Positions 43,458 through 56,880 are shown, counted from the first letter of the stretch. The stretch: 64,000 nt of DNA from Zeugodacus cucurbitae (GCF_028554725.1 NC_071668.1:55037732-55101731); one strand, 5' to 3'. Program-made: numbers and translations. The notes: generated by a model not told the origin, from the letters alone.

Positions 43458-46400
43458 AACTCAGTCTAGCAAAACCTTCAAAGTTGAGGAAATATCTAGA
43501 TCTTTCTAACTTCAAAATCTAGCAATAAATTATCAGAGGATATATAATGGCGGTTCAATAATTATCGCTCCTAAAGTCATCGATATTAACGTTGGTAGAA
43601 GTTATATCCAAATAAACAGCTGTCAATTCCGTTCTCTAGTTTTTTGTGTTTCTCATGAAAATTAATTTTATTGCTTTTTAAACCTCTCAATATAAAACCC
43701 AAAAATCCAGGATATCATTTGTTCTCAAACCTTCAACTCATCATATAATTTCATTTATATTTTTTTGCTTTCAAGAAGTTTTTAGAAGAACAAAATATAG
43801 TATATTTGTTTCCTATCAAATTTAAAATTATTTCGAGATGCTGGTCTATCTGAGGGGTATAAATTAAAGTATCTTAATGTAACAGGCTTACGAAATCATA
43901 ACATCTTTTGAACTATTTTTGAAAATTATGTGATATTAAAGGGGTATTTGAGAATGTTTATACTTTTCCAAGCCCCCAGATCGGTTATGAGAAGATCCGA
44001 TCCTATGGTGGACTTAATTACCAAAATTCAATTCATTTATGAGGCATCTTAGCAAAATCTCTTCGTGTTAATAGTGGTTTCGTACTAAAAATGCATAAAA
44101 CCGGTCGAATACTTATCCTAGATCCCTTATGCGAAACACATGTATATTAAATTTCGACCATTTCATCAAGTTCCTACCATATTTGCAGATTATTTGTCAG
44201 ATATTTCAATGAAATTAAACACGATTTATTCAAAAATGAGTAATTGCTCACTAATCCAGTTCAATGTTGAATTGAATACATATATAACTTTTGATAAAAA
44301 TTGCAGAACTCTCTAAAAATTGAAGACGTGAAAGTGTCTAATAACTTGCTGCACACAAACTGGGTCCTACCTTACTGGTTTAATAACATTTTTTTATGCT
44401 GCTCAACCATGCGTGAGTGTAAGAGATTATACTATTTCTTTTTTTCGAAAAATAAAATTGTATCCGATTTAAAATTACTTAATATAAATGCTCAAAATTC
44501 TTTTTTTGATTTTTTTTTTCACTTTTTAATTTAGTAAAATGAAAATTTTATTTTTATTGTGGTAATTTTATACAAACCTACACAAAGATTAATTTCACTA
44601 AACCTGCCAACTGAAAAAAGGTTTCTATGTATGTATGTTTCTTTAAAAATAAAAATATTGAAATGATATTAATTTTTCTAAAAATAAATTGAAAGCCAAT
44701 GCAAATTGTGGTTTTAAGTAAATCAATTTTTTTAATGAATAATACAAATGTAGATATATATTTCTATGTATGTATATATGTATGTGTGTATGTATGCACT
44801 ATAAGTAGGGATTTGAGCGAAAACCAATGGCTTTTAGTATTTAAGCCACAAAAGCTGGTAATTAAAAAATGGCTAAAAGCATATTTGCCAATCGGAATAT
44901 CAATAGCAAATAAATTAAGTCGCAATAAAATAAAAATAAAAAAAAAACAAAAAAGAGAGAGCAATGTTGTTTACATAATTAAAGCTAAGTACTATATCGT
45001 CGGTACTTTTGTTGCAACCAGTATTAAATAGTGGTTGGAGGCATACGCAATTAGCGACAATTATTATGCAAATGTGAAAAGCCATTAAAGCCCGCGGCCA
45101 AATAAACTAAGAAGCGCAGTTACAGACGCATATATATATACAGATATATATACATATGTATATAAATATAGATACTTTTGTATATATACACAAGTCTACT
45201 GTGCCTTATAATAAAACAAACAAGTTCAGATTTATGTAGACACCAACGGCAGTGCCGACAAACATTTCCAATGGCCTGCAGCGGCGGGGCGCTTTAATGG
45301 CTGCGGGAAGGAGTGAGCAACACTGCCTTTGTAGCTAGGGGACGGCTGACTCAGCAGCAACCCAAATGGTTTATTCATATCCACTTTTGCGCTTTATGCC
45401 CCATAATCTAATTTCTTGCCATTTTTCCTAACTTTGAGCACACACAGACAGCCATTTATATAACACATATACTGTCTGCCATAATTCCTCGTCGCTTATC
45501 AACGATGAAGTTGCAGCAATGAAATTTGTCAACATGACCATAATGCCAGAAATTATGTGGAACAAACAAGCGAAAGCGAAATACATCAATAGAAGTGCAA
45601 GAAAAAAAATGCTGCGATACAGCGTTGGAAAAATATATATATAACACCGTTATAATGGTGTTCAGCAAAAAATCAACGTCTGTTCGACATGGCCGGGAGG
45701 CGGCGGCTGACTGGCTACAATATTTCGCCATTTAATGGTCATGACAACGGCGCGGCAGATTGAAGCCACACGAGCTTTAGAGATCTTCATACAACAAGTT
45801 CAAGGTGGCCACAAAAACAAAAAGCAGACAAGTAACATGCAAAATGACAAGGAAAACTGGTCAAGTAAAAAATGCTGAAAATGCAGAGTAAAAAAAACAA
45901 CAAATACAAAAGTACAACAACCAAAGCTCATCAAAAAATTTGACAGACAAACAATTTAGGGGCTATAAAGCTTATTTCGGTGGGCAAAAGCTAAACCCAA
46001 AAGCAATTTAATAAAAAGAGGGAGAGCAGCATGAAAGTGAAATTAATTAAAAAAAGATAAAAGTAACTGTATAAAGTATAAATAGGATATATAAAACTAA
46101 TTTTTATTTTCGAATTTTCGGTATTTATCTTGCAGAATTTTTCTATTTGTGATATTGATATTGGGTGAAGAAGGCTACAAGCAACTCCTCAGAGTCGATT
46201 ATTTTTCCTTTTTCAGTTAAGAAACGAATATTGAATATATTCTATCGAAAGGTAAACACCAAAAAGTCGGAGGAGGTGAGAGACGCATGAACTTTTCAAG
46301 AAGCTTTGTAAAAAGTAGACTGATGCTGAAAAAAACTAAATAAACGAGTCAGGAATTTGTATTGATTAATAAACGTAGTAGTTGTTCTAGTCAAGTTGTG

Positions 46401-46825
46401 AATTATCATTTCATTTTGCATTTTCAATTATTTTCAATTCCGAAGTTGGAAGACTATGATAAGCAATGATCCAGATATAGCGACATCACTCGCCATCGTA
46501 TCCAACTAGTTGCGACCTAATATAAGATATATTTACAATGGATAAATGACAAATACAACTCAATTAAAAAGTTAATTGCTTCAACTAGATAATATATTAA
46601 ATTTGGTTGAGGTACTGTTTAAACCGCGATAATGAGGATATAGTTTGTCAGCAATTTGAATAATCAAATATACATAAATCTGGATACTGAATACGATATC
46701 TGGTCTTAATTGACAATGAAGTCTAAATCTAAATTCAATTAATTAATATGAAAATCTAATTGGAGAATCGACTGTAGTTAATTTATTTACAACTACAACT
46801 ACTATCTCCTATAATACTTCCTCTC
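43458..46825. other. Unrecognised noncoding DNA
   Basis: AT-rich to about 45020. 45020-45800 is less AT-rich and has words such as GCAATTAGCGACAATTATTATGC (TAAT and ATGCAAAT-like) that might be regulatory. An AT/ATAC-rich simple stretch is at 45128-45190 and ATGT repeats at 44764-44796. Open frames here, including the 110-codon frame at 44699-45031, are Lys/Ile/Asn rich and match nothing. Confidence 0.5.
45128..45190. repeat. AT-rich simple sequence (ATATAC/ATGTATAT)
   Basis: Imperfect alternating purine-pyrimidine run, with short ATAC and ATGT interruptions. Confidence 0.7.
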
Positions 46826-46827
46826 AG

Positions 46828-47410
46828 GTTAAGTAAAGATATGTTAGGTTAAAAGGCGAATGCCTGTGTCACAGGAGATCCCACTTGGACAGCTACAGTC
46901 GTCAATCCGTTGCTTACGAATTTGTTAAGGCAACTAATTTGTATTCGGGGTTCAATTGGTGCTTCGAAGTTCGTCCTATCATGACGGTTTCAGCCGTAGT
47001 CTAGCGGAAGCAGGACAATGAAGGAGAATGGGTCTTAAAGTCTCAATCTCATCTTCTTTCATGCAGCTTTGGCAATTTACATCCAATAGGATATTTAGCC
47101 ACACGGCATGTAACCCCATCGGGCAGTGTCCTAAGGGCCACTTCCTGCAAGCTGAACATTGCTAAGAGCAAATAGCTCAGAAGATCCTTAAGCCAGAATG
47201 ATCTCGCAGTCTCACAGATACCGGTCATAGTACAACGCATACCGTGTTCATTCGATAATCACTGATCTTACGTGAAGAGGCAGGAGGATAGTGAGGCACC
47301 AGCTTGTTCCCAATCCGATGAGATTGCAGATTGGATACCCTTACGCGCAAGCTTGTTGGTTCTGCAATTCCCAGCGATGCCGCTATGGGTTGGGACCCAA
47401 ACGAGTCTTA
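46828..47410 (-). mobile_element. LINE 3' end (I/LOA-like group) with RNase H remnant
   Basis: Read on the minus strand, LVWVPTHSGIAGNCRTNKLARKG (split here as LVWVPTHSGIAGN and CRTNKLARKG) matches the last RNase H block, with the Asp of KADEL changed to Asn. Next, in another frame, come GHCPMGLHAVWLNILLDVNC and QSCMKEDEIE, then LLHCPASARLRLK. A UTR ends in TTAACCTAACATATC at 46843-46852 and a further AACCTGAG at 46828. At least two frameshifts and several stops are present. The frame of 63 codons at 47049-47240 is the same DNA in a wrong frame. Very close to 28840-29345, so the two are copies of one family. Confidence 0.85.
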
Positions 47411-50265
47411 GCTAGGAGCTATTGGAAATGAGGAAAGATATAATTGCTCTTACTTTGTACAATATATTCAAGGAGATAAGTCACCAAAATGCTGAATAAA
47501 CTGACACAAAGGTCCATAAAGAGGTATGCAGTACCAAAAAATTAGGAACGAAAGCAAATTCAGGAAGCCGATTTTCTCACTTTGACGCTATGGGAACACA
47601 TTTTGCTCTTTGCCCATAATTTATTAGACAAGTACTGTAAATACCTTCTTCAATCCAAGCAATTTTTATTTTCATATTTTAGACCTATTGTTGTACCAAA
47701 TTTTAGATCATTGTGTGCGGCTTATGGGGCGCTACTCGACACCAAGGGTTTACTAAAATGTTAATCGGGGAGGAAAGAAACATTTCTTGAACACAGAAAG
47801 TAGCAAAACAGACTTCGAAGTAAGTACCTCGAAAGGATTAAAACGAACACGAAAGAATTACGAAGAATGAGGTTACTTCATTGACAATTTTGAAACTTTT
47901 AAAGTTTATATCACATTTTAATTAATAAACTCGAGTTAGAAACAGAACATAAATTCAAGAAACAACAACATCAATTAAAATCCAATGAGAATATTGGATT
48001 GCTCCACACACAACGTGAAGGAGAAACTAATAATTTTCTTTGAAAGTGCAGCGAATTCTGCGAAACAGATGATTAAGCAAAATGAAAATAAAAGTGCTGC
48101 AACAATAATAGAAAAAGCAACAACAAAAAAGCTGAAGACAAAGCCAAATACCGAAGCGAAGAAAAGAAAATGAAATTGCAAAACCATTAACGCGAGAACG
48201 AGAAGAAGCAAAACAATTACACTAAAACGGATGTTGTTGTGATGAAAACGATGAAAACAACAGCAACAGCAACAGTGATTATTGAAAAAGAAGCGCCAGC
48301 GACACATCCATAACACCACAGCATAGACCAAACATCAACACCAGCAATATTTCAGCAGCAATAGCAACGGCAACAGCAGCAACGCGACGAAACAATCAAA
48401 CGAATTGCATGCAAAATGCAGGCATCTATACATATGAATATATCCATGTGTGTGTTTGTGTGTTGTTGCCAGTTTTGTTTGTGTTTTTCGCCGCTTTGAT
48501 GTTTTCCCGAATACCGCTGACGCAATGGTGGCGAATTTTCACGCAGATGCGCTTGCATATATGTATGAGTTGTTTGTTTGTATGTGTTATTTGTGTTTGT
48601 TGGTATGTTGCTTTTCATTATGTTAATTGCTTTTGGCAAGAGTTGCCACACATGTGACCCCACCAAACCCACTCTAATGCGTTAAAAATATTTATAGGGG
48701 GCTTGGGTGCATATGTACCCCGTAGGAAATTGAACTCACAGCTGCTCACAGCAATTTAGAATCGGAAGGCAGATACCGGTGTACATCTAAAAAGATTACG
48801 AGATGACTGAAAAAAATTATTTCAATTTTTTTGCTTCTATTTGGTCTGGCTCAACCGTTTGGTCCATATCCTTACATAATATATAACATTTTTAATGAAT
48901 TAGATCAGTCTAAGGACCTATAGATGGCATAATCATTACACTTTGTTCTTAAGGCTATATTAGTCATATTATTGATGTTGTAAAAAAAATTACACGGACA
49001 ATCTTGGGAATCATCTTCTTCACGATAGCCTCTATGGATAATGAATATTCAGGAAATTTGTGCTCTCTGAAACCAATTGAGAAACGAGAAATTTTACTTT
49101 ATAAAACCGGGGAAGTATGTATGTTTTTAATATCAATTTCTCACAAAAGGGTCGAAGGTTCAATTTTCGACCCAAAGAATTAGCTGCAATTTGAAAACGA
49201 AACATCATTACCAAAAAAATATATCTATTTTTGAGTCATAAAGTATACATAAAGCCAAGAAAAAATTCTTATACGAAAATCCTAAACTTGTCACACCTCT
49301 TAAAATCAACTTCCACACTACTAAAAGTAGAAGAGCTCATACTTTTTCCTGCAAGATACTTCCACCTACTATCCATACTTATAAAATTGTTTTCGATTAA
49401 AGAGCGTCATACAACTCTGCGTTGAATGCCATCATTATAAAGGATAGCATGCATGAAATTTTTTATTGTTTGCCATAATTTCTGCATGAAATGTAAAAAT
49501 ATATATGTGAAATTGAAAGCAACCAATAAATATTAATAGCTAATGCGTGAGAGATCATAATATAGATATGAATATAATTTAAAAGAGAGAAATTAAAGTA
49601 ACGGAAATGGAAAAGCTTTCTGAAAACTGAAGTGTATAACTGCGAACTCAATATAGAAAGTAGTGAGAACCTCTTTCCTTCTGTTTGAAATCTATATAAG
49701 ATATCCTACAATATTCATTAATAGTTAAAAAAATCTAGATTAGTCGGTATCATTTGGTCCCCTAACAAATTTGGAAAATAAGTCATGACTTACAATAATT
49801 TAGCCTTTTACTACCTTCCAAAATCAAAATTTACTAAACGAACACCTCCATCAGCAGCGATAGATATAATTAAAAGTGATTCAATATGGACGAAAAGTAA
49901 TATTCGGACAGGACAAAAAGCAAAACAAAAAGCATCACGGCATATAAAATCTGGTAAAACAGTTACGATCTGTGACTGTGTTACGTGACTCTTTGGAACT
50001 ATGTTTCCACGTTGAACAGTCGCTGAAAAAAGCTATCGATAGACTTTGGTCTATTTGGTTTGCACACAACATAACGCAAAAGGATTTTGGGGTTGCTACT
50101 TCCTAATCAAAATATCCAGTTCTGTAACTTGGGGGTATAAAATCGGAAGTGATGACATTAACTGACCTTTTATGTTCAAAGAATGAAATGCTGACTAGGT
50201 CAGAATATACTTCTGACTGTCTGTTTATCTATCTAAACGAAATTTGTAGTCTATTGATAAACTTA
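47411..50265. other. Unrecognised noncoding DNA with CAG-type repeats
   Basis: 47940-48660 is less AT-rich and includes CAACAG repeats (48258-48278 and 48355-48390) and a GTGTGT run (48446). The overlapping open frames (118 and 106 codons, minus) are translated repeats. A TTGCCACACATG word at 48643 may be a stray unit of the TTGCCAC family. A perfect 8-bp hairpin GGGTCGAA/TTCGACCC lies at 49149-49173. Confidence 0.5.
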
Positions 50266-50269
50266 TATT

Positions 50270-50440
50270 GCAGATTGAATAGAAAATGAGATCAGACTAC
50301 AACCACGCCTATATTCCATATAATACCACTTGAAACTATACCGTATTCTTTGCCTTTGCAATATGTAAATCAAGAACCAATGATCTTTTGAAAAATTATG
50401 ATTCTAAATGTGTGTCTCATTGCATATAGCTGACTATATA
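50270..50440. repeat. Possible antisense copy of a dispersed noncoding repeat
   Basis: ATGAGATCAGACTACAACCACGCCTATATTCCATATAAT reads, on the minus strand, as ATATGGAATATAGGCGTGG..TCTGATCTCAT, resembling the GGGAAGTAGGCGTAACTATAATCCGATTTC block at 31621. Similarity is partial and judged by eye. Confidence 0.3.
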
Positions 50441-52160
50441 CTGCAAATATCAGCATTTTCTATACATATACTGTGTCTTAAGGCAATTAAGCTTGTATCT
50501 CTCTTGAACTGGACTTCCCTTAGCCCCCATATACTTAAACACTGATTATTGAACTGCAATATAGTAACTTTGTGCCGAAAATATATTATTTGATATATCA
50601 TATGATGATTTTCGTTGACTTTTTCCAAATACTATCAAGGTCAATGAGTGAGTTATCATAATAAAATTGATATACTACATACATGATATGATTGAGAAAA
50701 TCATAGTTTAGATTAATACCAAAAATAGACGAAAGAGGCCTTGACAATATACTTATATTGCGTATACCTTTCAATCCGTCTTAACTTTTTGTGAATCGCG
50801 CAAGTAAATAATGCTCGGTTGCAGCCCACATGTACCTTAAATTATTACTAAGCAATAAATATTAGCATCGTCGTTTGGTTATTAAATTAATTTTTTTTTT
50901 CTATTGAAAAATAATATTTTTGAGAATTCATATTTTTGTCTCAAAGGACTTAACCTTTGTTGCTGTTGTGCCTTACAGTCTATGTAAATATGTTTAAGTG
51001 CACTCATCAAATTCATTTATCCTTCTCGGAATGCTAATAATAATAACAATAAAAGGTGAGATAAAGACGCACGTGTGATAAAATTGCCAGCACAAATTCC
51101 AACAAAAAAAGTAATAATAATAAATAAAATAGCCGACTGAATCAAGAAATGCGCACCTAACAGTTAGACGAAATTGGCAACGAAGCGCAAATATGTGCAT
51201 ACTCGTACACACAATTGTACTTCAGAGCTCTCTACTTTACGAGTGTGTCAAAGTTTTCTACAACAACAACAACACAAACAATGCCAAGAGTCATTTCTAA
51301 GACTGCTGATATTTGCTTAGACGAAATATTCGACTGGAGGAATTTTCGATGATTGTCGGTAAAGACAGATATATACATATGTATACATACATATATGGCA
51401 GTTATATAGCTTATATGCCATTACAGTTATTTACCCAAATATACGCATAAAAACGACGCAACGAAGCGCAAGAACGAATTGGCAGGCGGGTGTGTTTTTG
51501 GTTGAGGGATCCCCATCGGATTTCGACACTTCTCGAGCGAAATTGAAAGCACAAAGCAAGAGATGCGCTGATAAGTTTCACTGCACACTCACACACGAGT
51601 AGGTGGTGCATACATACGTACATATGTGCGAAATTTCATTATTATGAAGGTTTCTATTTAAATTGCCACTCAACGCTCGGTTACACCAACGGCACGCATA
51701 ATAAGCACACACACACGCGCACACGCGTGCACTCTTGGCATTCAAATTTCATCTAAATGAGACATTAAGCATTTAGCACGAGCGCAAATATGCCAATTAG
51801 ATTGTGGGGATAAGCATACAAGCGCACATGGCACACACACACTCACCCACTCACACACCAACAACAACTTTTGTATATTTAATAAAGCTCTGTTACAACA
51901 AATGTGCTTTTTCACCAGCAGTTCCCCATGCATTCAAGAGGGTTCAACGCATGCGTTGTTGTTGTGTGTGCCTGCTGAGGTTGGTTGCACAATCAGTGCA
52001 TTGGTATTCATTTTCGAATTAGATTCGTTATTAAATTTGCAATTTTTAATTAAACCGGTGGCAATTAGTTACTTGTGCGGCATGAGATAATGCACAGTTG
52101 CTGTCGCTGGGTATATGAGTAATGCGCCACAAGTTGCTAGACGGTTGGAATGTTTGTTAT
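50441..52160. other. Unrecognised noncoding DNA with homeodomain-like words
   Basis: AT-rich up to 51200, then less AT-rich with CA/GT runs (51700-51730, 51830-51850). 51780-52070 has repeated AATTAG and TTAATTAAA words that homeodomain factors could bind. No coding similarity seen. Confidence 0.45.
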
Positions 52161-52167
52161 TATAGAG

Positions 52168-52400
52168 TTGCCACCTATGTATGTACAGGTAAAATTAAAT
52201 TCAGAACATAGATGAATAATATATCTCTAAAAAGTAATAAATATTTATGTACATTTAGATCAAAAATAAGTTTAAACCGTCTAAAAATATACTTTAAATT
52301 CAATAACTAAATATATTATAGTTCTATGTCCAATAGTATAGTGGCAATTACGTAACAAATATTTCAACAATTCACAAAAAAAATTAAATGTTGCCATCTG
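52168..52400 (+). repeat. TTGCCAC repeat, cluster E (two faded units)
   Basis: GAGTTGCCACCTATGTATG at 52165 and ATGTTGCCATCTGCC at 52388, 223 bases apart, about twice the usual spacing, as if a middle unit has decayed. AT-rich filler between them matches cluster style. Confidence 0.45.
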
Positions 52401-54721
52401 CCGCAGTCTTTAAAATAGACAATTTACCAGCAAAATTATTCAATTATTGTTCAGCTTTATCGTTTCTATCTCTAATGACTCACATAAATGAAATCAATTT
52501 TTCTAAGCGCACAGACAGAAACTAAAGAAAACATAAACTACCTTTCCCTATTATTTCGATGGTGAATTTTTTCGATCAAGCTACTACGACAGATGTCATA
52601 CTTGTATATTCGAAAAAAATAAAAACTTTGTAAATCGAAAACTACTGGACCAATTTTTGAGAACTTAGCAAACGTTATAAGCTTGATCGAAAAATGCTAT
52701 ACGCCATTGAAATAAGAAGAAAATGTAGACTATATTCATAGTTTTGATCGTAATAATAATATAATAACTTTTTTTAATAGGCCTTCTTTCGAACCTCGTA
52801 GTCAAATATATCGATTTTGAACTTCGAAAATCGTAGAATACACGTTTTTTACTTATGATGCAATCTCCCGGAAAACATTAGTTTGGTCCAATACCCAGAA
52901 AACATGTAGATTTTGTCGTACAGTATTACTCGTATATACATCGTCCGAACATATTTAAGTTTTTCGATATTTAGTTCTGAAAATGTGCAAAGGAAGCACT
53001 AGGGAAAAAGTAGACTATAACATGAGTTAGAAATCTTATTCACAGATAGCCTCTTATAAGCATCAGAAAGCGAATGCTATATACTCACTTTAGAAATTTT
53101 CTTTGATCAACTGGTGCCGTGGGAATGTTATGAGATTTATGAATAACTATTGTAGCATACTATGCATTTAGAGAGAAACCAAAATTTAACGAAACACGCT
53201 CCGCTAACAACAATAATTCTTAAACCTGGTCAGCCTGGTTCCATTATATATACTTGTTACAGTTACTCTTGTTCTATAATCATGTGAATTTTGAGATGGG
53301 TGACCCTATAGTGGAGTTTGGACTACCAGCGAGCATCCAGGCCGACACATGGGCAACATAATTTCCTCTATGCGGATTGGAGTTTATACCGCCTATGTAT
53401 TCGGTCGACAGGACCTCGTTAGAAAATCTTAACGGGAAGTGGTTGAGGTTGCCATTTGGAAAGAATAAGTTATATATTCACTTCACTCCCCCATCCGAAC
53501 TATAGTAGGATGACTGAATGACGTTACTACTTGGAGAACTAGGAATTTTTGGATTAAAGCATTTGTCCCGTATTGTTCGAGAAAACTAGAACTCTATTGT
53601 CTCAATTTCTAAAATGAATTGCAATTATTAATCTATAGCTAGTAACTAAGTTTAGTGTTTGCTTAGAATCTATCAGACATCTTGGTACTTGTTGAAATAT
53701 AAAGCTTAGCTTTTAATGATGCTTTCGAATGGTAGTGTTCCAAGGAAGAAAACAGCAGCTACGAAACCTCTTGATGCTTCTAACGTACACGATTCAATAA
53801 AAATTTGATAGATTCATGATTCCAGGTTCAGTATGTCTTTATGTATGTTCCTTAACTTGAACATTTATTATATATTCGGGTTAGACTAGGATCTTGAGAT
53901 CGTTCCATTCCAATTCGAGTGAAGTAGATGCAGCAAACGGCATGGATATCTCTAACAATTTCCCTTTGGAGCAACTACGAAATTAACTTTGGAACAGTAC
54001 TTTTTGTGTTAACTCTGCCTGTCCACTATAATATATTTTCTTGTCATGAAATATTGTATTGAATATATATTTGTTTCATTCCCATGTCGTTCCCATGACG
54101 TTTTGCTTCACATAACCGGCAATTACCCAAAACCAATCAGTTGTGGAACGTTTTTATGGACTACAATAACGACAACTGAGGAACACTATCTTTTTTGACC
54201 AGTATCTCTCAGAGCATTAATTAAGGAGGAACAATTTATTGAGTATATTGGAATGTTTTCCACAATATCGCAGTAAAACTTTAGCAATATATAGAAGCTG
54301 TTGAAAATTAAAGCGACACAAATTAAACTCTTTACATGTCTCCACTACTCTAATGCTAAAACTAAATTTTTAACACAATACAAGAGCAAGTGTACACATA
54401 CTAAACCAACAAATATTTGTATACGTATAGAGGAGATCCGTACACAAAATGCGAGAGCTTACATGGGAATTTGTGGTATATGTTTTGTGCACACAATGGT
54501 CTATAGCACAGGTGTATCATTTATACAACACATAAATTCAGAGAATACACCGTGCAACAGGAGCTGAGTAGTATGAAATGGCGCAAACCGAGGACGGTTG
54601 ATGAAAGTGTAGAAAGCAGCAGGCAGTTGGTAGCAAGAGGGAGCTAAGCTGAGCTATTCAGCTGTACCGAGGACCAAGTTGAGCTTAGACCATTGATGCC
54701 GACATGCAAGTGTGTGCGAGC

Positions 54722-54772
54722 ATTCAGGTATTCACTCACTCATTCATTTATTCACTTACACATTCATTCATT
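54722..54772. repeat. ATTCAC/ATTCATT simple repeat
   Basis: Alternating CATTC, ACTC and TTATTC words over about 50 bases. Confidence 0.7.
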
Positions 54773-55836
54773 TGGCGTTGGGTCTTACGTACGAATCGTT
54801 GCGCCGTCATACACACGTAACCCTCACTCACACGATTACACAGCTATAAACATACAGCAACCTGCATGAACTCAACGTGGCTCAAACATATCGCTATCCT
54901 TACGTGAGGATATAAAATATTTGTGTACAATTTTAATGTAAAGCTGGAGTGTGAGTGTGCGTGTATATGTGTGTTTGCTCGGGTAGTTGGCTATGTCCGT
55001 TATTTGCGATTGGCACAATACTCTACAAATACATAGACATAAATAAATAAAGCAAATCACTGGTATGCTTGAGAGAGAGAGTGTGTATGTGTGTGTTTGT
55101 ATCCTGGCTGTAACTTCGAAATTAATATACGTTCCGAATTCATAGAAGCATGCCATTTTTTATTAGAATTGAAATGGAATAACATTTGCCAGTCTCCATT
55201 TACACACGGCACAGTGGCGTAGCCAACAGTCATTTGCTGGTTTAATGGGGGGCTCCGTTGGGATACTAATACCCCAAGCAGCATTTCTAATTCGAATAAT
55301 TATTTGATTGGCTATGAGCAACTAATTTTGATGCTCCAGAATTTTTGAGCCATATCATTAACTTCACTCTTCCAGAGCTCCAAAGTAGTATGAAGTAGAT
55401 AAGCATTCACCAGTCGACGTATATAATCGAAAATATAGTGAATAAGCTACCGAAATAACTATTTCTTGACAAGTTTCCAGGCTTTTCTGAATGGTATATA
55501 TGTAGATAATAGTATACAAATTGGTCCCGTAGAAATATAATGAAACTTGAGAGAAATTTTCAGACAAAAGGCCTGAATTATCTATTTTTTTTCCTACTTC
55601 CGCTCTTGGGACTGTCAAAAATGTCAAAATGTAATCGATTTTATTATATACAAATATTGTACTTAAAGGTAATAAACAAGCATATCTGAGCACTCAAAAA
55701 GTAAAATCGACTTTGCCAAATACTCCAGACAATTTTTGAGTAATGTTTTACGCTGCTATAAGAACAACAATATATATCTAACAGACCACATCATGAAGCA
55801 AAATATCGCGCAATTTCTCTACCATTTTACCCTCTC

Positions 55837-55886
55837 TTATCTTAGATAAGGATAAGATAATAGGTGCCAGGTAGCCACAGATAAGG
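55837..55886. promoter_or_regulatory. Cluster of GATA-factor-like sites
   Basis: TTATCTTAGATAAGGATAAGATAATAGG contains four overlapping WGATAR cores on both strands, and CAGATAAGG follows at 55878. TTATCTTA and TAAGATAA (55837-55844, 55853-55860) are an 8-bp inverted repeat. Function is inference only. Confidence 0.35.
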
Positions 55887-56658
55887 TCATATAAGGTCAA
55901 AACTAAGATATTATATTACCAAAAGTTAGGATAACAGCATACAAAATTTCGAGAGGGTACTACAGTGTCAAAACAACAAACTCTTGCCATACTGTTTAAC
56001 TCATCATCAACTTTACTCCAAACTTTTCTACCATAACCCTTCTTCTGAAGTATTGACTACGCCACTGCACCACAGCAGCACAAAGTTCCATAGAGGGACG
56101 TAAAAATATAATGGTGTGTGCAATAGCTTTTTGCAAAACTTGAAACGAATGGCGTAATAGTCAACTTGGGGTACAAAAATAGTTCAAAATAGCAATGAAT
56201 AGCAATTAGATATTTGAAATTATATATACAGATGTGCATGCGAGTATTTGTACTGTTATTTGGTTTCAACGCACATTTTTAAACCAATTTATAACTTCAT
56301 TAATATTCATATATCAGATATATTTGGACTTTAAGCTTTCTATGAAATAGGACGAAAAATAGTCTATCAATTTCCAGCACATTTTTTTTTTCAAAGAAAT
56401 AAGGTTAAATAAAATGGTTAAAGGACACCGAGAGACTAAATATTTAAACGCTTTGATCACAAAATCAAAATCCACTCTCAATTCTTTAGAATTTTTGAAG
56501 ATTTAGAAGGGTTTATCTTATGACTGCAGACAGGTTCTATGCTTTCATATGGTTTCAAATTTAGCGTCTGTTTTTAATTATAGCAATTATCTCGGCTGGA
56601 AATAAATCAGTTATAAAGGCTGAGGTTTTGGAAATATATTTTTTCAAGTTAAAGAGGC

Positions 56659-56880
56659 TATTGTTGTTGTTGTTGTTTTAGTGACTAAAACATTCTTCAA
56701 ATAATTCTGGAGAATACTGCCGATTTGGCAGTCTTTGTGTGGATAAAAATTCGGTCCGTTCCGATTACGTAGAACCGACTGTCGTCGGAACGACAGGTCC
56801 ACCATACTGAGAGAGAAGAATTAGGTCTGTTTTAAGGTCAAGGCCTTGACTCCTCCTTGTAGGAGACTAAATATCTAAAA
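56659..56880. repeat. Dispersed repeat starting with TTG repeats and bearing a hairpin
   Basis: Begins with TTGTTGTTGTTGTTG, followed by AAACATTCTTCAAATAATTC, GGAGAATACTGCC, GATAAAAATTCGGTCCGTTCC, GAACCGACTGTCGTCGGAAC and GACAGGTCC. A perfect hairpin CTGTCGT-CGGA-ACGACAG lies at 56779-56796. From memory, this order of blocks is common near tephritid genes as a short repeat of uncertain class. Similar TTGTTGTTGTAGC starts at 57460 and 58112 may be truncated relatives. Confidence 0.5.

Larger units (their letters stand above)
52401..56655. other. Unrecognised noncoding DNA
   Basis: No protein similarity. An ATTCACTC/ATTCATT simple repeat lies at 54722-54772. Less AT-rich DNA at 54560-55300 has GAGAGAGAGTGTGTATGTGTG near 55070. 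A cluster of GATA words at 55837-55886 is listed separately. GAGGTTGCCATTTGG at 53446 is a possible stray repeat unit. Confidence 0.5.

Noticed and set aside
47049..47240. 63-codon minus frame with LPDGVTCRVAKYPIGC
   Set aside because: It is the LINE C-terminal region read in the wrong frame; the correct frame gives GHCPMGLHAV.
47975..48331. 118-codon minus frame with Cys/Phe-rich, membrane-like sequence
   Set aside because: Arises from AAC/CAACAG-type repeats read in reverse; no conserved motif.
53280..53470. Less AT-rich stretch with CCTATAGTGGAGTTTGG wording as a LINE fragment
   Set aside because: No translated block on either strand could be matched with confidence.
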